Assembly: GCF_004366375.1 (NCBI RefSeq)
Contig: NZ_SOEF01000020.1
Location: forward strand, 1-57,706
Reading direction: 5' to 3'
Source: Halanaerobium congolense
Lineage (GTDB): Bacteria; Bacillota; Halanaerobiia; Halanaerobiales; Halanaerobiaceae
Length of the DNA: 57,706 bases
In this document: positions 1-8,671 of the stretch, piece by piece
Numbering within the stretch: the first letter of the stretch is position 1
How the letters are laid out: every line of letters begins with the position of its first letter
Translations under genes and position numbers: made by a program
Notes under the pieces: model-generated
Told to the model about the DNA's origin: nothing
Databases searched by the model: none
What the model saw: only the letters and a program-made list of their open reading frames with translations

Positions 1-354
1 AAATCTTTCACCCACCGGGTGAAAATAATATTTTGATAGAATGTTGCTATATTAGGACTGATAATTTATTTCGTGGTTGCTATGAATAATTCAGGTTTAG
101 TTCGTTTTGAAAGAGATTATAGGTATCAGGAACAGGAAAATATAATTTATTTTATAACTAGATTGATTGATCATTTTGAAGACAAGATTTTATCAGAAAA
201 TAAAATAGAATTATATCCTCTCTGTAAGGATGAGTTAGAAGAATATTTAACCGAGGCAGGATTTGAAATAAAAAATATCTATGGGAGCCCAAATGGAGAT
301 CAGTATAGAGAGTTAAAGTCAATTCCTTTAATTATGACCGCTGAAAAGAGATAA
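1..354 (+). pseudogene. SAM-dependent methyltransferase, C-terminal part, frameshifted and cut by window edge
   Basis: Reading from base 3 gives a protein-like stretch (IFHPPGENN..., RTDNLFRGCYE) that hits a TAA at 87-89. The frame beginning around base 88 then continues naturally as SGLVRFERDYRY and ends with YPLCKDELEEYLTEAGFEI followed by LIMTAEKR. The DELEEYLTEAGF segment with a final short strand is the usual end of class I methyltransferases. One extra base in the run at 87-90 would account for the shift. The fragment after the shift could start at the GTG at 73 or ATG at 82, but no ribosome binding site is seen there and it lacks the SAM-binding domain. The substrate is unknown. It could be a true pseudogene or a sequencing error. 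Confidence 0.6.
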
Positions 355-377
355 TATTCTTTATAAGGAGCAGATAA

Positions 378-929
378 ATGATAAATCATATACATATTCT
401 GGGGCCATCCGGTTCTGGTACTACAACAATTGCAGAGAAACTGAGTGAAAAACATAATTTTGCTCATTTTGATGCAGACAACTATTTTTGGAAATCAACT
501 AATCCACCTTATCAACATCTGCGTTCAATTGAAGAGCGTAGGCGTTTGCTTAAAGAAGACCTTAAAAATGAAACCCGCTGGATAATTAGCGGTTCTTTTT
601 GTGGGTGGGGGGATATTTTTATGGATGAGTTCGACCTGGTAATTTATCTCTGGACCCCGATTAATGTTAGGTTAAGAAGATTAAAAACTCGTGAACAGAA
701 GCGTTTTGGAAGTGCCGTACTTCCCGGAGGGAAAATGTTTGAGCGTCACCAGAAGTTTTTAGATTCAGCAGCCAGATATGATTATGATCAAACAGAATTT
801 AGAAATAAGAGAACTCATGAAGAGTGGATGCAGAAATTAGACTGTCCAATTTTAAAAATTGAAGGTGAACAAACTATAAAAGAAATTATATCAATAATAG
901 AAGAAAAAATTGATGAATTGGAGAATTAA
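378..929 (+). CDS. P-loop kinase/ATPase-like protein with atypical Walker A
   Basis: This 183-residue protein starts at an ATG preceded by AAGGAGCAG. Residues 9-17 read GPSGSGTTT, a P-loop in which the usual lysine is replaced by threonine. The segment HFDADNYFW (about residues 31-39) and an Arg-rich lid-like region (RLRRLKTREQKRFG, about 98-111) resemble small nucleoside or shikimate kinase folds. I recall a family of adenylate-kinase-like proteins with the same G-SGSGTTT loop, usually annotated only as AAA-family or ATP-binding proteins. The substrate is not known. It lies 23 bases after the broken methyltransferase and 33 bases before the dehydrogenase, so the three may be cotranscribed. 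Confidence 0.75.
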   Translation: MINHIHILGPSGSGTTTIAEKLSEKHNFAHFDADNYFWKSTNPPYQHLRSIEERRRLLKEDLKNETRWIISGSFCGWGDIFMDEFDLVIYLWTPINVRLRRLKTREQKRFGSAVLPGGKMFERHQKFLDSAARYDYDQTEFRNKRTHEEWMQKLDCPILKIEGEQTIKEIISIIEEKIDELEN

Positions 930-962
930 GAGATAGGCTGAAATAATAGGAGGCGAATTAAA

Positions 963-1922
963 TTGAACAAAATTTTAGTAATTAAAAATAAAATATTTGA
1001 TCTGCCAGCAGGAGCAGAAGAAAAAATAAATAAGTTGGATTCAGTATTTGAATTAAAGCTAATTGACTCCCAAAAAAATTATCTACCTTTATTAAAAGAG
1101 GCAGAAATAGTTTTTGGTTGGCCGAAAACAGATTTAGTTAAAAAAGCTGAAAAATTAAAATGGCTGCATCTCCCTAGCGCTGGCGTTGATCGATATGCTA
1201 ATAAAGATATTTACCAAAATCAGGATATTAAGCTGACAAATTCGAGTGGGGTCTACGGCAAACCAATAGCAGAACATGTATTTGCAATGATTATGGCTCA
1301 TAACCGTAATTTGATTGACTATGCTTATAATAAGAAAGAAAAAAAGTGGCAGCGCAAAAATGAAATCAAGGATTTTTTCAATTCAACGGTAGGAATTTTA
1401 GGGTTTGGAGATATTGGCAGCACAATTGCTAAAAGAGCAAAGGCCTGGGGAGCTGAAGTTTTGGCCTTAAAAAGAACAATGATCAAGCTTCCCGACTATG
1501 TTGATCAAATATACTTAAATCAAGATTTAGATAAGCTGCTTCGAAAATCTGATTATGTGATCTTAACTCTTCCTGGAACACCAGAAACGGAGGGGATAAT
1601 TGGTAGAAAAGAATTAAAAACCATGAAAAAATCAGCTTTTATAATTAACATTGGCCGAGGCTCACTAATTAATCAGAAGGATTTAATTGAAGCTTTAGAA
1701 GAAAATTGGATAGCTGGAGCAGGTCTTGATGTGACAGAGCCAGAACCACTACCAGAAGCCAGTAAACTTTGGGAAATGGATAATGTTATTTTGACACCAC
1801 ACACCTCTGGATTTTCACCAACAAATGATCAAAGACGTTTCGAAATTTTTAAAGATAATTTGAAGAGATATTTAAATAAGGAAAAACTATTAAATCAAGT
1901 TGATTTTGAATTAAAATACTGA
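963..1922 (+). CDS. D-2-hydroxyacid dehydrogenase (NAD-dependent)
   Basis: This 319-residue cytoplasmic oxidoreductase starts at TTG, seven bases after an AGGAGG. The Rossmann motif GFGDIG is at residues 147-152. The catalytic set of the D-isomer family is present: Arg232 in NIGRG, Glu259 in DVTEPEP and His280 in TPHTSG. Family members reduce 2-oxoacids or oxidise D-2-hydroxyacids with NAD(P)H. The divergent N-terminal third does not identify the substrate; glyoxylate/hydroxypyruvate, phosphoglycerate or a branched oxoacid are possible. A strong terminator follows, so it ends its transcription unit. Confidence 0.85.
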   Translation: MNKILVIKNKIFDLPAGAEEKINKLDSVFELKLIDSQKNYLPLLKEAEIVFGWPKTDLVKKAEKLKWLHLPSAGVDRYANKDIYQNQDIKLTNSSGVYGKPIAEHVFAMIMAHNRNLIDYAYNKKEKKWQRKNEIKDFFNSTVGILGFGDIGSTIAKRAKAWGAEVLALKRTMIKLPDYVDQIYLNQDLDKLLRKSDYVILTLPGTPETEGIIGRKELKTMKKSAFIINIGRGSLINQKDLIEALEENWIAGAGLDVTEPEPLPEASKLWEMDNVILTPHTSGFSPTNDQRRFEIFKDNLKRYLNKEKLLNQVDFELKY

Positions 1923-1930
1923 TTATTATT

Positions 1931-1957
1931 AGCTGCTCTTAATTGAGCAGCTTTTTT
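1931..1957 (+). terminator. Rho-independent terminator
   Basis: A perfect 8-bp stem (AGCTGCTC at 1931-1938 with GAGCAGCT at 1945-1952) has a 6-base loop and a following T run. It ends the dehydrogenase transcript. Confidence 0.85.
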
Positions 1958-2244
1958 ATTAGCTAGGAAATTATACCTGATGGTTTGTTGTGGATAATAT
2001 TTATAGTTTCATAATTTCCGCTATCAACAAAATTTAACCTTACTATATTACAGATTGTCCGAAGGACATTTTGTTCAAATTTATTTTGGCTTTTAGTTAA
2101 ATTTGCTTAGAAAAATAAAGGTTAATAATAATTGTTAGAGAAATATTTAAATATAAGAAAAGATATGGTTTTTAAAGAATCCAAACTATCTTAATCAGGC
2201 TTAATCAGGAATTAATTGAAACTAAGTAATAAAGGAGCAGTATA
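1958..2244 (+). other. AT-rich spacer upstream of fdhD
   Basis: No open frame of interest was found. The only structure is a 5-bp hairpin (TGTCC/GGACA, 2056-2068) with a 3-base loop. A poor promoter match (TTGCTT at 2103, 17 bases, TAATAA at 2126) could serve fdhD, but the AT richness makes it unreliable. Confidence 0.4.
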
Positions 2245-3030
2245 ATGAAAAAAGAAATTTTAATAACTGAAAAAATTAGAAAATTTAAAATAAACGAATT
2301 TATTGAAGCAGAAGATGTAGTTATTAATGAAAATCCTTTGACACTTTTTATCAATGGATATCAATTTTTAACTTTGATGATTTTAAAGGAAAATTTGGAA
2401 GAACTTATCACCGGTTTTCTTGCTAGTGAGGGACTTATAGAAAAAAGGCAGGATATCAAAAATATTATCTTCAAAAATAATAAAACAGTTGCTCTAATAG
2501 AAATAGAAGAAGACTTTCATCCCAATGATTATAAAAAAAGAACATTAACTTCTGGTTGTGGAGGAGGTAAAACCTTCATTAATCTTAAAGACAGTGCTGA
2601 GGCTCAGGAAATTAAAAGCAGCCAGCAATATCCGGCTGAGAAATTTACAGTCCTAATGCAAAAAATGCAGCAGAACACTAATTATTTTCAAAAAACTGGT
2701 GGTACACACACTGCTGCTCTAGCTAATGCTGAAAAAATTATTTATCAGCTTGAAGACATCGGACGTCATAATGCTCTGGATAAAATAATTGGCAGAGCTC
2801 TAATAGAAAACATTAATTTAAAAGATAAAATTATGCTCACCAGCGGCAGAATTTCTTCAGAAATGATTATCAAAGTACTAAAGCAGGGAATACCATTTTT
2901 AGTGTCAAGATCAGCACCAACAAATGCTGCAGTTAAAATTGCCAGAGATAGAAATATTACTTTAATTGGATTTTGTAGAGGTCAGCGCTTTAATATTTAC
3001 AGTGGTGAAGAACGAATAATGCTTGTTTAA
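2245..3030 (+). CDS. fdhD: Formate dehydrogenase accessory sulfurtransferase FdhD
   Basis: FdhD moves sulfur from a cysteine desulfurase to the molybdenum/tungsten bis-MGD cofactor of formate dehydrogenase. This 261-residue protein has the family landmarks in order: TSGCGGG with Cys105, GGTHTAAL, EDIGRHNALDKI (about residues 171-182), SGRISSEM and SRSAPTNAAV. Only one cysteine of the CxxC pair known from some homologues is present in the loop, which is common in Firmicutes. The start is an ATG after AAAGGAGCAG. No formate dehydrogenase is in the window. The sulfur donor could be the IscS at 23243-24391. It lies 69 bases before the methylmalonyl-CoA genes with no terminator between, so read-through into them is possible. 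Confidence 0.93.
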   Translation: MKKEILITEKIRKFKINEFIEAEDVVINENPLTLFINGYQFLTLMILKENLEELITGFLASEGLIEKRQDIKNIIFKNNKTVALIEIEEDFHPNDYKKRTLTSGCGGGKTFINLKDSAEAQEIKSSQQYPAEKFTVLMQKMQQNTNYFQKTGGTHTAALANAEKIIYQLEDIGRHNALDKIIGRALIENINLKDKIMLTSGRISSEMIIKVLKQGIPFLVSRSAPTNAAVKIARDRNITLIGFCRGQRFNIYSGEERIMLV

Positions 3031-3055
3031 AGTTCAATCAAATATTTAACCTCAA

Positions 3056-3081
3056 TTAAGAATTAGAATTAAGAATTAGAA
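3056..3081 (+). repeat. 13-bp perfect tandem duplication
   Basis: The unit TTAAGAATTAGAA occurs twice with no gap (3056-3068 and 3069-3081), in the spacer between fdhD and the mutase small subunit, just before its ribosome binding site. Confidence 0.85.
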
Positions 3082-3099
3082 GCTGAAAGGAGTTGGCTT

Positions 3100-3489
3100 A
3101 TGTCAGCAAAAAAGAGGGTTTTAATAGCTAAATTAGGGCTTGATGGACATGATAGAGGGGCAAAAATTGTAGCTCGAGCTTTAAAAGAAGCCGGAATGGA
3201 GGTTATATATACAGGTCTCCGCAACACAGCTGAAGAAGTTGTAAGGACTGCTGTGCAGGAAGATGTAGACTTAATTGGAGTTAGTATTTTATCAGGCGCG
3301 CACAAAACTCTTGTTAAAAAATTATTTGAGAATATGGAAGCTGAAAATAATAGAACTATCCCAGTTGTTGTTGGAGGAATTATTCCTAAAGACGATTACA
3401 ATTATTTAAAAAAATTGGGTGTTACTAAAATATTTGGCAGCGGTAGTTCAATTAAAGAAATACTGAATTATGTGGAAGAATTAAGGTGA
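3100..3489 (+). CDS. Methylmalonyl-CoA mutase, cobalamin-binding (small/C-terminal) subunit
   Basis: This 129-residue protein is a free-standing B12-binding domain. LGLDGHDRG at residues 12-20 contains the DxHxxG motif whose His17 is the expected lower axial ligand to cobalt. It is followed by SILSGAH (about residues 63-69) and VVVGGIIP (about 88-95), which line the cofactor tail in the family. It would pair with the catalytic subunit encoded at 11607-13307 to interconvert succinyl-CoA and methylmalonyl-CoA. Split mutases are known in archaea and some anaerobic bacteria. The gene is first in its transcription unit and is followed 41 bases later by the mutase chaperone gene. The start is an ATG after AAAGGAG. 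Confidence 0.93.
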   Translation: MSAKKRVLIAKLGLDGHDRGAKIVARALKEAGMEVIYTGLRNTAEEVVRTAVQEDVDLIGVSILSGAHKTLVKKLFENMEAENNRTIPVVVGGIIPKDDYNYLKKLGVTKIFGSGSSIKEILNYVEELR

Positions 3490-3530
3490 ATTATAGTAAT
3501 TAAGTTTAAAAGGTGAAAGGAGGAAAAGGA

Positions 3531-4559
3531 TTGTCCGAGCAAATAAATGAACTGTTTCAGCAGTCTCAAAATGAGTTTATTGCTGCAGTTAGGGATGGCA
3601 GAGAACAAGAAATAGCAAGATCTATTTCACTTCTAGAAGATAAGTCTCCGTTAAGCAGAGAAATCATGAAGCAGCTTTATCAAAATTTTAATAAACCATA
3701 TATCATTGGAATTACAGGTCCAGCGGGTTCTGGGAAAAGTTCTCTGCTCAATCTAATGCTTAAAGAGTGGTTAAAAGAACCAGAATTAAAAATTGCAGTA
3801 ATTGCAGTTGATCCTACAAGTCAGCGGAGTGGAGGAGCTTTTTTAGGTGACAGAATAAGAATGAAAGATATTAATAATGATCAGCGTATATTCATTCGAA
3901 GTATGGCCAGCCGCGGGAAGATGGGTGGAGTTAACTCTGCTGTTTATGACACTGCAGTAATTATGGCAGCTGCCGGTTATGAAATGATTGTCATTGAAAC
4001 AGTTGGAGTTGGGCAGACAGAAATTGATGTAGTTAGTTTGGCTGATACTACTTTAGTTGTTACTGTGCCTGAAGCCGGAGATGAAATTCAAATTTTTAAA
4101 TCAGAATTAATGGAAGTAGGAGATATTTTTATCTTAAATAAAGATGATCTGCCTCGGGCAGCTAAAATGGAGGTGCTGCTTAAATCAAATTTTTCTCTAA
4201 TTGAAACAGAAAAGTTAAATAGAAAAAATGAGTATGAATCGAAAGGCAGCTGGCAGAGTGTTTTATTAAAAACTTCTGTTCTGAATAATCATGGGATAAA
4301 AGATTTAGTTAAAGCTGTAGAAAATCATTATAATTATTTAAGAAATAATAATATTTTGGAGCAAAATAAAAAACTGCAGTTAAAAAAACATTTATTAAAT
4401 TTACTGCAGTCAGAAATTTTAGAAAAGATCATTTTGGAATTTGATCAGGAAGATAAATTAGATAAATATTTAAGAGATATTTTAAGTGGAGAAGCATCTC
4501 CATATCAGTTAATTGAAGAATTTATCGATAAGAATTTAACGATCCAAGTTGACTTGTAG
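3531..4559 (+). CDS. meaB: Methylmalonyl-CoA mutase-associated GTPase MeaB (ArgK family)
   Basis: MeaB is a G3E GTPase that gates cobalamin loading and protects methylmalonyl-CoA mutase. The frame is open from a GTG at 3513, but an AAAGGAGG lies inside that extension. The TTG at 3531 is therefore the likely start, giving 342 residues. The P-loop GPAGSGKS is at residues 63-70, followed by DPTSQRSGGAFLGDR, the base-switch region VIETVGVGQTEIDV and the NKDD guanine-specificity motif. It sits between the mutase small subunit and the epimerase, which supports the function. Length and motif order are normal for the family. Confidence 0.93.
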   Translation: MSEQINELFQQSQNEFIAAVRDGREQEIARSISLLEDKSPLSREIMKQLYQNFNKPYIIGITGPAGSGKSSLLNLMLKEWLKEPELKIAVIAVDPTSQRSGGAFLGDRIRMKDINNDQRIFIRSMASRGKMGGVNSAVYDTAVIMAAAGYEMIVIETVGVGQTEIDVVSLADTTLVVTVPEAGDEIQIFKSELMEVGDIFILNKDDLPRAAKMEVLLKSNFSLIETEKLNRKNEYESKGSWQSVLLKTSVLNNHGIKDLVKAVENHYNYLRNNNILEQNKKLQLKKHLLNLLQSEILEKIILEFDQEDKLDKYLRDILSGEASPYQLIEEFIDKNLTIQVDL

Positions 4560-4608
4560 TCAGTTTTTTGCTATCCTTAATTGTGTCGATTAAATAAAGG
4601 AGGTCAAT

Positions 4609-5028
4609 GTGAATCCCAAAAGAGTAGAACATATTGGTATTGCTGTACGGAACTTGGAAAAATCACTCAATTTTTATCAAAATGTTCTAGGTTTAGAATT
4701 TCTTAAACAAGAAATAGTTGAGTCTCAGGGAGTTAAAATTGCTTTTTTGAAAGTTGGAGAAAGTAAAATTGAGCTGCTTGAGCCGTTAAATGCAGATAGT
4801 ACTATTGCCAAATTTATTGAGAAGAATGGGGAAGGGATTCATCACTTTGCAGTTTTAGTCGACAGTATTGAGGATAAGGTTAGAGTAATGCAGGCTCAGG
4901 GAGCGAAAATGATTGGAGATAAGCCTTCAGAAGGAGCAGATGGAATGAAAATTATTTTTGTCCATCCTAAAACAACAAATGGAGTCTTATTAGAATTATG
5001 TGAACCACTTGCTAAGGAGGAAAAATAA
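4609..5028 (+). CDS. mce: Methylmalonyl-CoA epimerase
   Basis: This enzyme interconverts (R)- and (S)-methylmalonyl-CoA, linking the mutase to the decarboxylase. The 139-residue protein is a vicinal-oxygen-chelate (glyoxalase-like) fold. VEHIGIAVRNLEKSLNFYQ opens the first module with metal ligand His8. GIHHFAV at about residues 76-82 and LLELCEP near the end supply the second histidine and the glutamate (Glu129). The start is GTG at 4609 after AGGAGG; an ATG two bases earlier is out of frame and is followed at once by TGA. The stop shares one base with the start of the decarboxylase alpha gene (TAATG), so translation is probably coupled. Confidence 0.93.
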   Translation: MNPKRVEHIGIAVRNLEKSLNFYQNVLGLEFLKQEIVESQGVKIAFLKVGESKIELLEPLNADSTIAKFIEKNGEGIHHFAVLVDSIEDKVRVMQAQGAKMIGDKPSEGADGMKIIFVHPKTTNGVLLELCEPLAKEEK

Positions 5029-6578
5029 TGTCAGTAGAAGATAGGGAAAAGTCATTAGAAAATAAAAAGGAAAAGATTCGCCAGGGTGGCGGCCAGGCAA
5101 GAATTGAAAAACAGCATAAAAAAAATAAAAAAACTGCCAGAGAAAGAATTGAATATTTATTAGATGATGGTACTTTTAATGAATTGAATATGTTTGTAGA
5201 AAACCGCAGCACATCTTTAGGAATGGATGAAAAGGAAGTTCCAGGTGAAGGAGTTGTAGTTGGTTATGGTACAATAGAAGGTCGCCTGGTCTATGTTTAT
5301 GCTCAAGATTTTACAGTCATGGGCGGTTCAGTTGGTGAAGCACATGCCAATAAGATTTCTGAAGTAATGGATTTAGCAGTGAAAAATGGAGCTCCAATAA
5401 TCGGTCTTAATGACTCGGGTGGAGCCAGAATCAATGAGGGAATAGACTCACTAAATGGATATGGTGAAATTTTCTACCGCAATACAAAGGCATCAGGAGT
5501 AGTACCACAGATTACAGCAATCTTAGGTCCCTGTGCAGGTGGAGCAGTTTATTCTCCAGCAATTACAGATTTTATTTTTATGGTTGACCACACATCAAAG
5601 ATGTTTATCACCGGCCCGAGTGTAATTAAATCTGTTACGGGAGAAGAAGTTTCAGCTGAGGAATTGGGTGGGGCGATGACCCACAATCAGGTCAGCGGTG
5701 TTGCTCACTTTATGGAAGACAGTGAAGAGGCTGCTTTAGACAATATCAGAAGGCTACTTTCTTACATACCTGATAATTACAAAGAAGAGCCAGCAACGCT
5801 TGAGGTTCAGGATGATCCGGGCCGCAGCACTAAAGAGCTGAAAAAGATTGTTAAGGAAAATCCACAGAAAGCTTATGATGTTAGAGATGTAATAGATGTT
5901 CTGGCAGATAAAGACAGCTTTATGGAAGTTCAACCTTATTTTGCTCAGAATGCAGTAGTTGGCTTTGCCAGATTAAATGGACGCAGTGTTGGTATTGTTG
6001 CCAATCAGCCGCAGCATCTTGCAGGCTGTTTAAATATTGATGCTTCCACTAAGATTGCACGCTTTATCCGCTTTTTAGACAGCTTTAATATCCCGATTAT
6101 TTCCTTAGTTGATGTTCCAGGTTATATGCCGGGTACAGAACAGGAATATGGTGGAGTAATTCGTCATGGTGCTAAAGTATTATATGCTTACTCGGAAGCA
6201 ACTGTACCTAAAATTACTTTAATTATGCGTAAAGCTTATGGTGGAGCCTATATTGCAATGGGCAGCCGCTCAGTTAGAGCAGACCTTGTTTATGCTTGGC
6301 CGATAGCCGAAATTGCAGTTATGGGCCCAGAAGGTGCAGCCAATGTAATCTACCGTAAGGAGATTAAAGCAGCAGCTGATCCTGATCAGCTGCGTCAGGA
6401 AAAGATAGATGACTATAAGGATAATTTTGCCAATCCATATATAGCAGCTAAAAGAGGGATGGTCAATGATGTGATAAAAATGGATGAAACCAGAGCCAAA
6501 CTGATTAATGGCTTAGAGATGATGAGCAATAAGCGTCAGGATGGACAGGATAAAAAACACGGCAATATTCCTCTTTAA
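5028..6578 (+). CDS. mmdA: Methylmalonyl-CoA decarboxylase alpha subunit (carboxyltransferase)
   Basis: This 516-residue biotin-dependent carboxyltransferase is built from two crotonase-like halves. The first carries NDSGGARINEGIDSL (about residues 126-140) and CAGGAVYSPA. The second carries DVPGYMPGTEQE, RKAYGGAYIAMGSR and WPIAEIAVMGPEGA. Propionyl-CoA carboxylase beta subunits look alike, but the neighbouring gamma/delta, biotin carrier and beta membrane subunits, and the absence of a biotin carboxylase gene, point to the sodium-pumping decarboxylase. It would transfer the carboxyl group of (S)-methylmalonyl-CoA to biotin, giving propionyl-CoA. The start overlaps the epimerase stop by one base. 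Confidence 0.92.
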   Translation: MSVEDREKSLENKKEKIRQGGGQARIEKQHKKNKKTARERIEYLLDDGTFNELNMFVENRSTSLGMDEKEVPGEGVVVGYGTIEGRLVYVYAQDFTVMGGSVGEAHANKISEVMDLAVKNGAPIIGLNDSGGARINEGIDSLNGYGEIFYRNTKASGVVPQITAILGPCAGGAVYSPAITDFIFMVDHTSKMFITGPSVIKSVTGEEVSAEELGGAMTHNQVSGVAHFMEDSEEAALDNIRRLLSYIPDNYKEEPATLEVQDDPGRSTKELKKIVKENPQKAYDVRDVIDVLADKDSFMEVQPYFAQNAVVGFARLNGRSVGIVANQPQHLAGCLNIDASTKIARFIRFLDSFNIPIISLVDVPGYMPGTEQEYGGVIRHGAKVLYAYSEATVPKITLIMRKAYGGAYIAMGSRSVRADLVYAWPIAEIAVMGPEGAANVIYRKEIKAAADPDQLRQEKIDDYKDNFANPYIAAKRGMVNDVIKMDETRAKLINGLEMMSNKRQDGQDKKHGNIPL

Positions 6579-6680
6579 ATCTTTAAAACGAACTTTAATT
6601 TATATTGGAGATTTTAAGATTATCAAAAATTATATAATAAGATTGTTCAACTATAAAATTGTAATTAAGTAGGTGAAAGT

Positions 6681-7004
6681 ATGAATAATTATGTTCTTGG
6701 TCTGGAATTATTAATAATTGGAATGGGAACAGTTTTTCTTTCCCTTTATTTACTTTCAGTTTTCCTTCATTTTAGCGGAAAACTTTTTGGACCAGAGAGT
6801 AAAGATAAAAATAAAAGCAAAAAGAAAGCTGAAATACTAGAAGCTGCAGCAGAAAAAGAAATAAAAAAAACAGATGCGGTAGAGAAAGAAATTTCCCCTA
6901 AAAAAATAGCAGCAGTTACTGCAGCTATTTATGAGAGCTTAAATGACCAGAATAATTATCGGATAATCTCTATTCAAAAAAGTAATCAAAACTGGAAAAG
7001 ATAG
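6681..7004 (+). CDS. mmdD: Na+-pumping decarboxylase delta/gamma (OadG-like) small membrane subunit
   Basis: This 107-residue protein has one N-terminal membrane helix (VLGLELLIIGMGTVFLSLYL, residues 4-23), then a Lys/Glu-rich cytoplasmic linker and a short C-terminal segment with AAVTAAIYESL. That layout matches OadG/MmdD, which anchors the carboxyltransferase and biotin carrier to the membrane beta subunit. Sequence conservation in the family is low, so the call rests on the GMGTVF helix, size and position between the alpha and biotin carrier genes. The start is ATG 6681 after AGGTG. Confidence 0.85.
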   Translation: MNNYVLGLELLIIGMGTVFLSLYLLSVFLHFSGKLFGPESKDKNKSKKKAEILEAAAEKEIKKTDAVEKEISPKKIAAVTAAIYESLNDQNNYRIISIQKSNQNWKR

Positions 7005-7018
7005 GAGCTGAATATAGA

Positions 7019-7447
7019 ATGAAAAAATTTAGAGTTGAGGTAGATGGTGAAGAATTTATTGTAAATGTTGAGGAAATTGGAAGTGAAAGCAGCAGTCAAA
7101 CAGCTGCCAGCACAAGTAGTGGTAGTGCAGGCAGCAGAAGCTCTGCAGCTGCTCCAAAAGCAAAGTCGAAAAAAGCTGCTCCAAAACCTAAAAGTAATGC
7201 TCAAAAAGAAATATCAGCACCTGCTGATATTGGTGAAGGAGATATTGTAGCTCCAATGCCGGGCAGTATTTTAGAAATTAATGTTAAAAAAGGTGATAGT
7301 GTCAGCAAAGGTGATGTTCTAATAGTGTTAGAAGCAATGAAAATGGAAAATGAAATTACTGCAGCTCAGGCAGGAACTGTTAAAGATATCAAAGTAAGAG
7401 TCGGAGATAGTGTTGATGCAGAAGATATACTGCTGGTAATTGAGTAG
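7019..7447 (+). CDS. mmdC: Biotin carboxyl carrier subunit of methylmalonyl-CoA decarboxylase
   Basis: This 142-residue protein has a short N-terminal domain (KKFRVEVDGEEFIVNVEE), a flexible Ala/Ser/Lys/Pro-rich linker (about residues 25-70) and a C-terminal biotinyl domain. The biotinylated Lys108 is in EAMKMEN. It carries carboxyl groups from the alpha subunit to the membrane-embedded beta subunit. The linker length fits a swinging arm. It lies 14 bases after the OadG-like gene and 11 bases before the beta subunit gene. Biotin supply could come from the BioY transporter at 40406-40909. Confidence 0.93.
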   Translation: MKKFRVEVDGEEFIVNVEEIGSESSSQTAASTSSGSAGSRSSAAAPKAKSKKAAPKPKSNAQKEISAPADIGEGDIVAPMPGSILEINVKKGDSVSKGDVLIVLEAMKMENEITAAQAGTVKDIKVRVGDSVDAEDILLVIE

Positions 7448-7458
7448 GGGGTTAGATC

Positions 7459-8589
7459 ATGTTAGATAAGATTTTACTATTTGTCCAGTCAACAGGTTAT
7501 TTAAACCTGGGTTTAGGACAATTTATTATGATTATCATTGCCTCCATACTTTTATATCTGGCAGTAGTCAAAGAATATGAGCCTCTACTTTTGGTGCCAA
7601 TTAGTTTTGGAATGCTTTTAGTGAATTTACCCTTAGGTGGATTGATGGCAGCTGGAAAAGATGGACAGGTTGGAGGTTTATTATATTATCTATATCAAGG
7701 AGTTAAATTAGGAATTTATCCTCCCATTATTTTCATGGGAGTTGGAGCCTGGACTGATTTTGGCCCAATGATTGCTCAGCCCAAAACAGCTCTTTTAGGT
7801 GCAGCAGCACAGTTTGGTATTTTTGCTACAATTTTTGGAGCAATTGCTCTTGGGTTTTCCCCGGCAGAAGCAGGGGCCGTTGGAATCATTGGTGGAGCTG
7901 ATGGACCAACAGCTATTTTTGCTGCCAGCCAGCTGGCACCACATTTATTAGGTCCGATTGCAGTAGCAGCCTATTCTTATATGGCCTTAGTGCCGATTAT
8001 TCAGCCACCAATAATGAGGGCCTTAACAACAAAAGAAGAGCGCCAGGTAAAAATGGAGCAGTTAAGACAGGTAACAAAAAAGGAAAAGATAATTTTCCCA
8101 ATAGCTGTTACCTTACTTGGTGGTTTATTAGTACCTTCAGCTTTACCACTATTAGGAAGTCTGATGTTTGGAAATTTAATGCGGGAAGTAGGGGTAGTTG
8201 ATCGTTTACTTAGAACTACTCAGAATTCTTTAATGAACATAGTAACCCTCTTTTTAGGATTAACTGTTGGAGCTACAGCAAGTGCCGAAGCATTTTTGAA
8301 TGCACAAACTATCGGAATCCTGGTTTTAGGACTAATAGCCTTTAGTTTTGGTACAGCAGTTGGAGTATTGTTTGGTAAACTAATGTATAAGATGAGTGGA
8401 GGTAAGGTCAATCCGCTGATTGGAGCAGCTGGGGTTTCTGCAGTTCCAATGGCAGCCAGAGTTGTACAGAAAGTTGGTCAGGAAGAAAATCCTTCTAATC
8501 ATCTTTTAATGCATGCTATGGGACCAAACTTTGCTGGAGTAATTGGATCTGCAATTGCAGCCGGTACTTTACTATCAATTCTCGGCTAA
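7459..8589 (+). CDS. mmdB: Na+-translocating methylmalonyl-CoA decarboxylase beta subunit
   Basis: This 376-residue polytopic membrane protein belongs to the OadB/MmdB/GcdB family. It decarboxylates carboxybiotin and couples the reaction to Na+ export. The conserved signature [10 protein letters not shown] is at residues 145-154, with Asp148 the expected key acidic residue. A second conserved block, [18 protein letters not shown], is near residue 315. Many hydrophobic helices separate them. The length is normal. A palindrome overlaps the stop region (8584-8603) and a terminator follows, so this gene closes the first transcription unit of the propionyl-CoA cluster. Confidence 0.95.
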   Translation: MLDKILLFVQSTGYLNLGLGQFIMIIIASILLYLAVVKEYEPLLLVPISFGMLLVNLPLGGLMAAGKDGQVGGLLYYLYQGVKLGIYPPIIFMGVGAWTDFGPMIAQPKTALLGAAAQFGIFATIFGAIALGFSPAEAGAVGIIGGADGPTAIFAASQLAPHLLGPIAVAAYSYMALVPIIQPPIMRALTTKEERQVKMEQLRQVTKKEKIIFPIAVTLLGGLLVPSALPLLGSLMFGNLMREVGVVDRLLRTTQNSLMNIVTLFLGLTVGATASAEAFLNAQTIGILVLGLIAFSFGTAVGVLFGKLMYKMSGGKVNPLIGAAGVSAVPMAARVVQKVGQEENPSNHLLMHAMGPNFAGVIGSAIAAGTLLSILG

Positions 8590-8638
8590 AATTAATTTTA
8601 GCCAAATGAATAAAAATTAAAAATAACGAATTAATACG

Positions 8639-8671
8639 ATTAAGCCAGCAGTAAAATGCCGGCTTAATTTT
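8639..8671 (+). terminator. Terminator between mmdB and the KOR operon
   Basis: ATTAAGCC..GCA (8639-8650) pairs with TGC..GGCTTAAT (8657-8668), with one A-C mismatch and a 6-base loop, and is followed by a short T run. It splits the ten-kilobase cluster into two transcripts. A further perfect 20-base palindrome (8584-8603) lies just upstream. Confidence 0.7.

Noticed and set aside
3069-3305. Minus-strand frame opposite the B12-binding subunit
   Set aside because: It has no ribosome binding site or protein family features and lies antisense to a well-supported gene.
5028-6578. Propionyl-CoA carboxylase beta subunit
   Set aside because: No biotin carboxylase gene is present, while OadG-like, biotin carrier and OadB-like membrane subunits follow.
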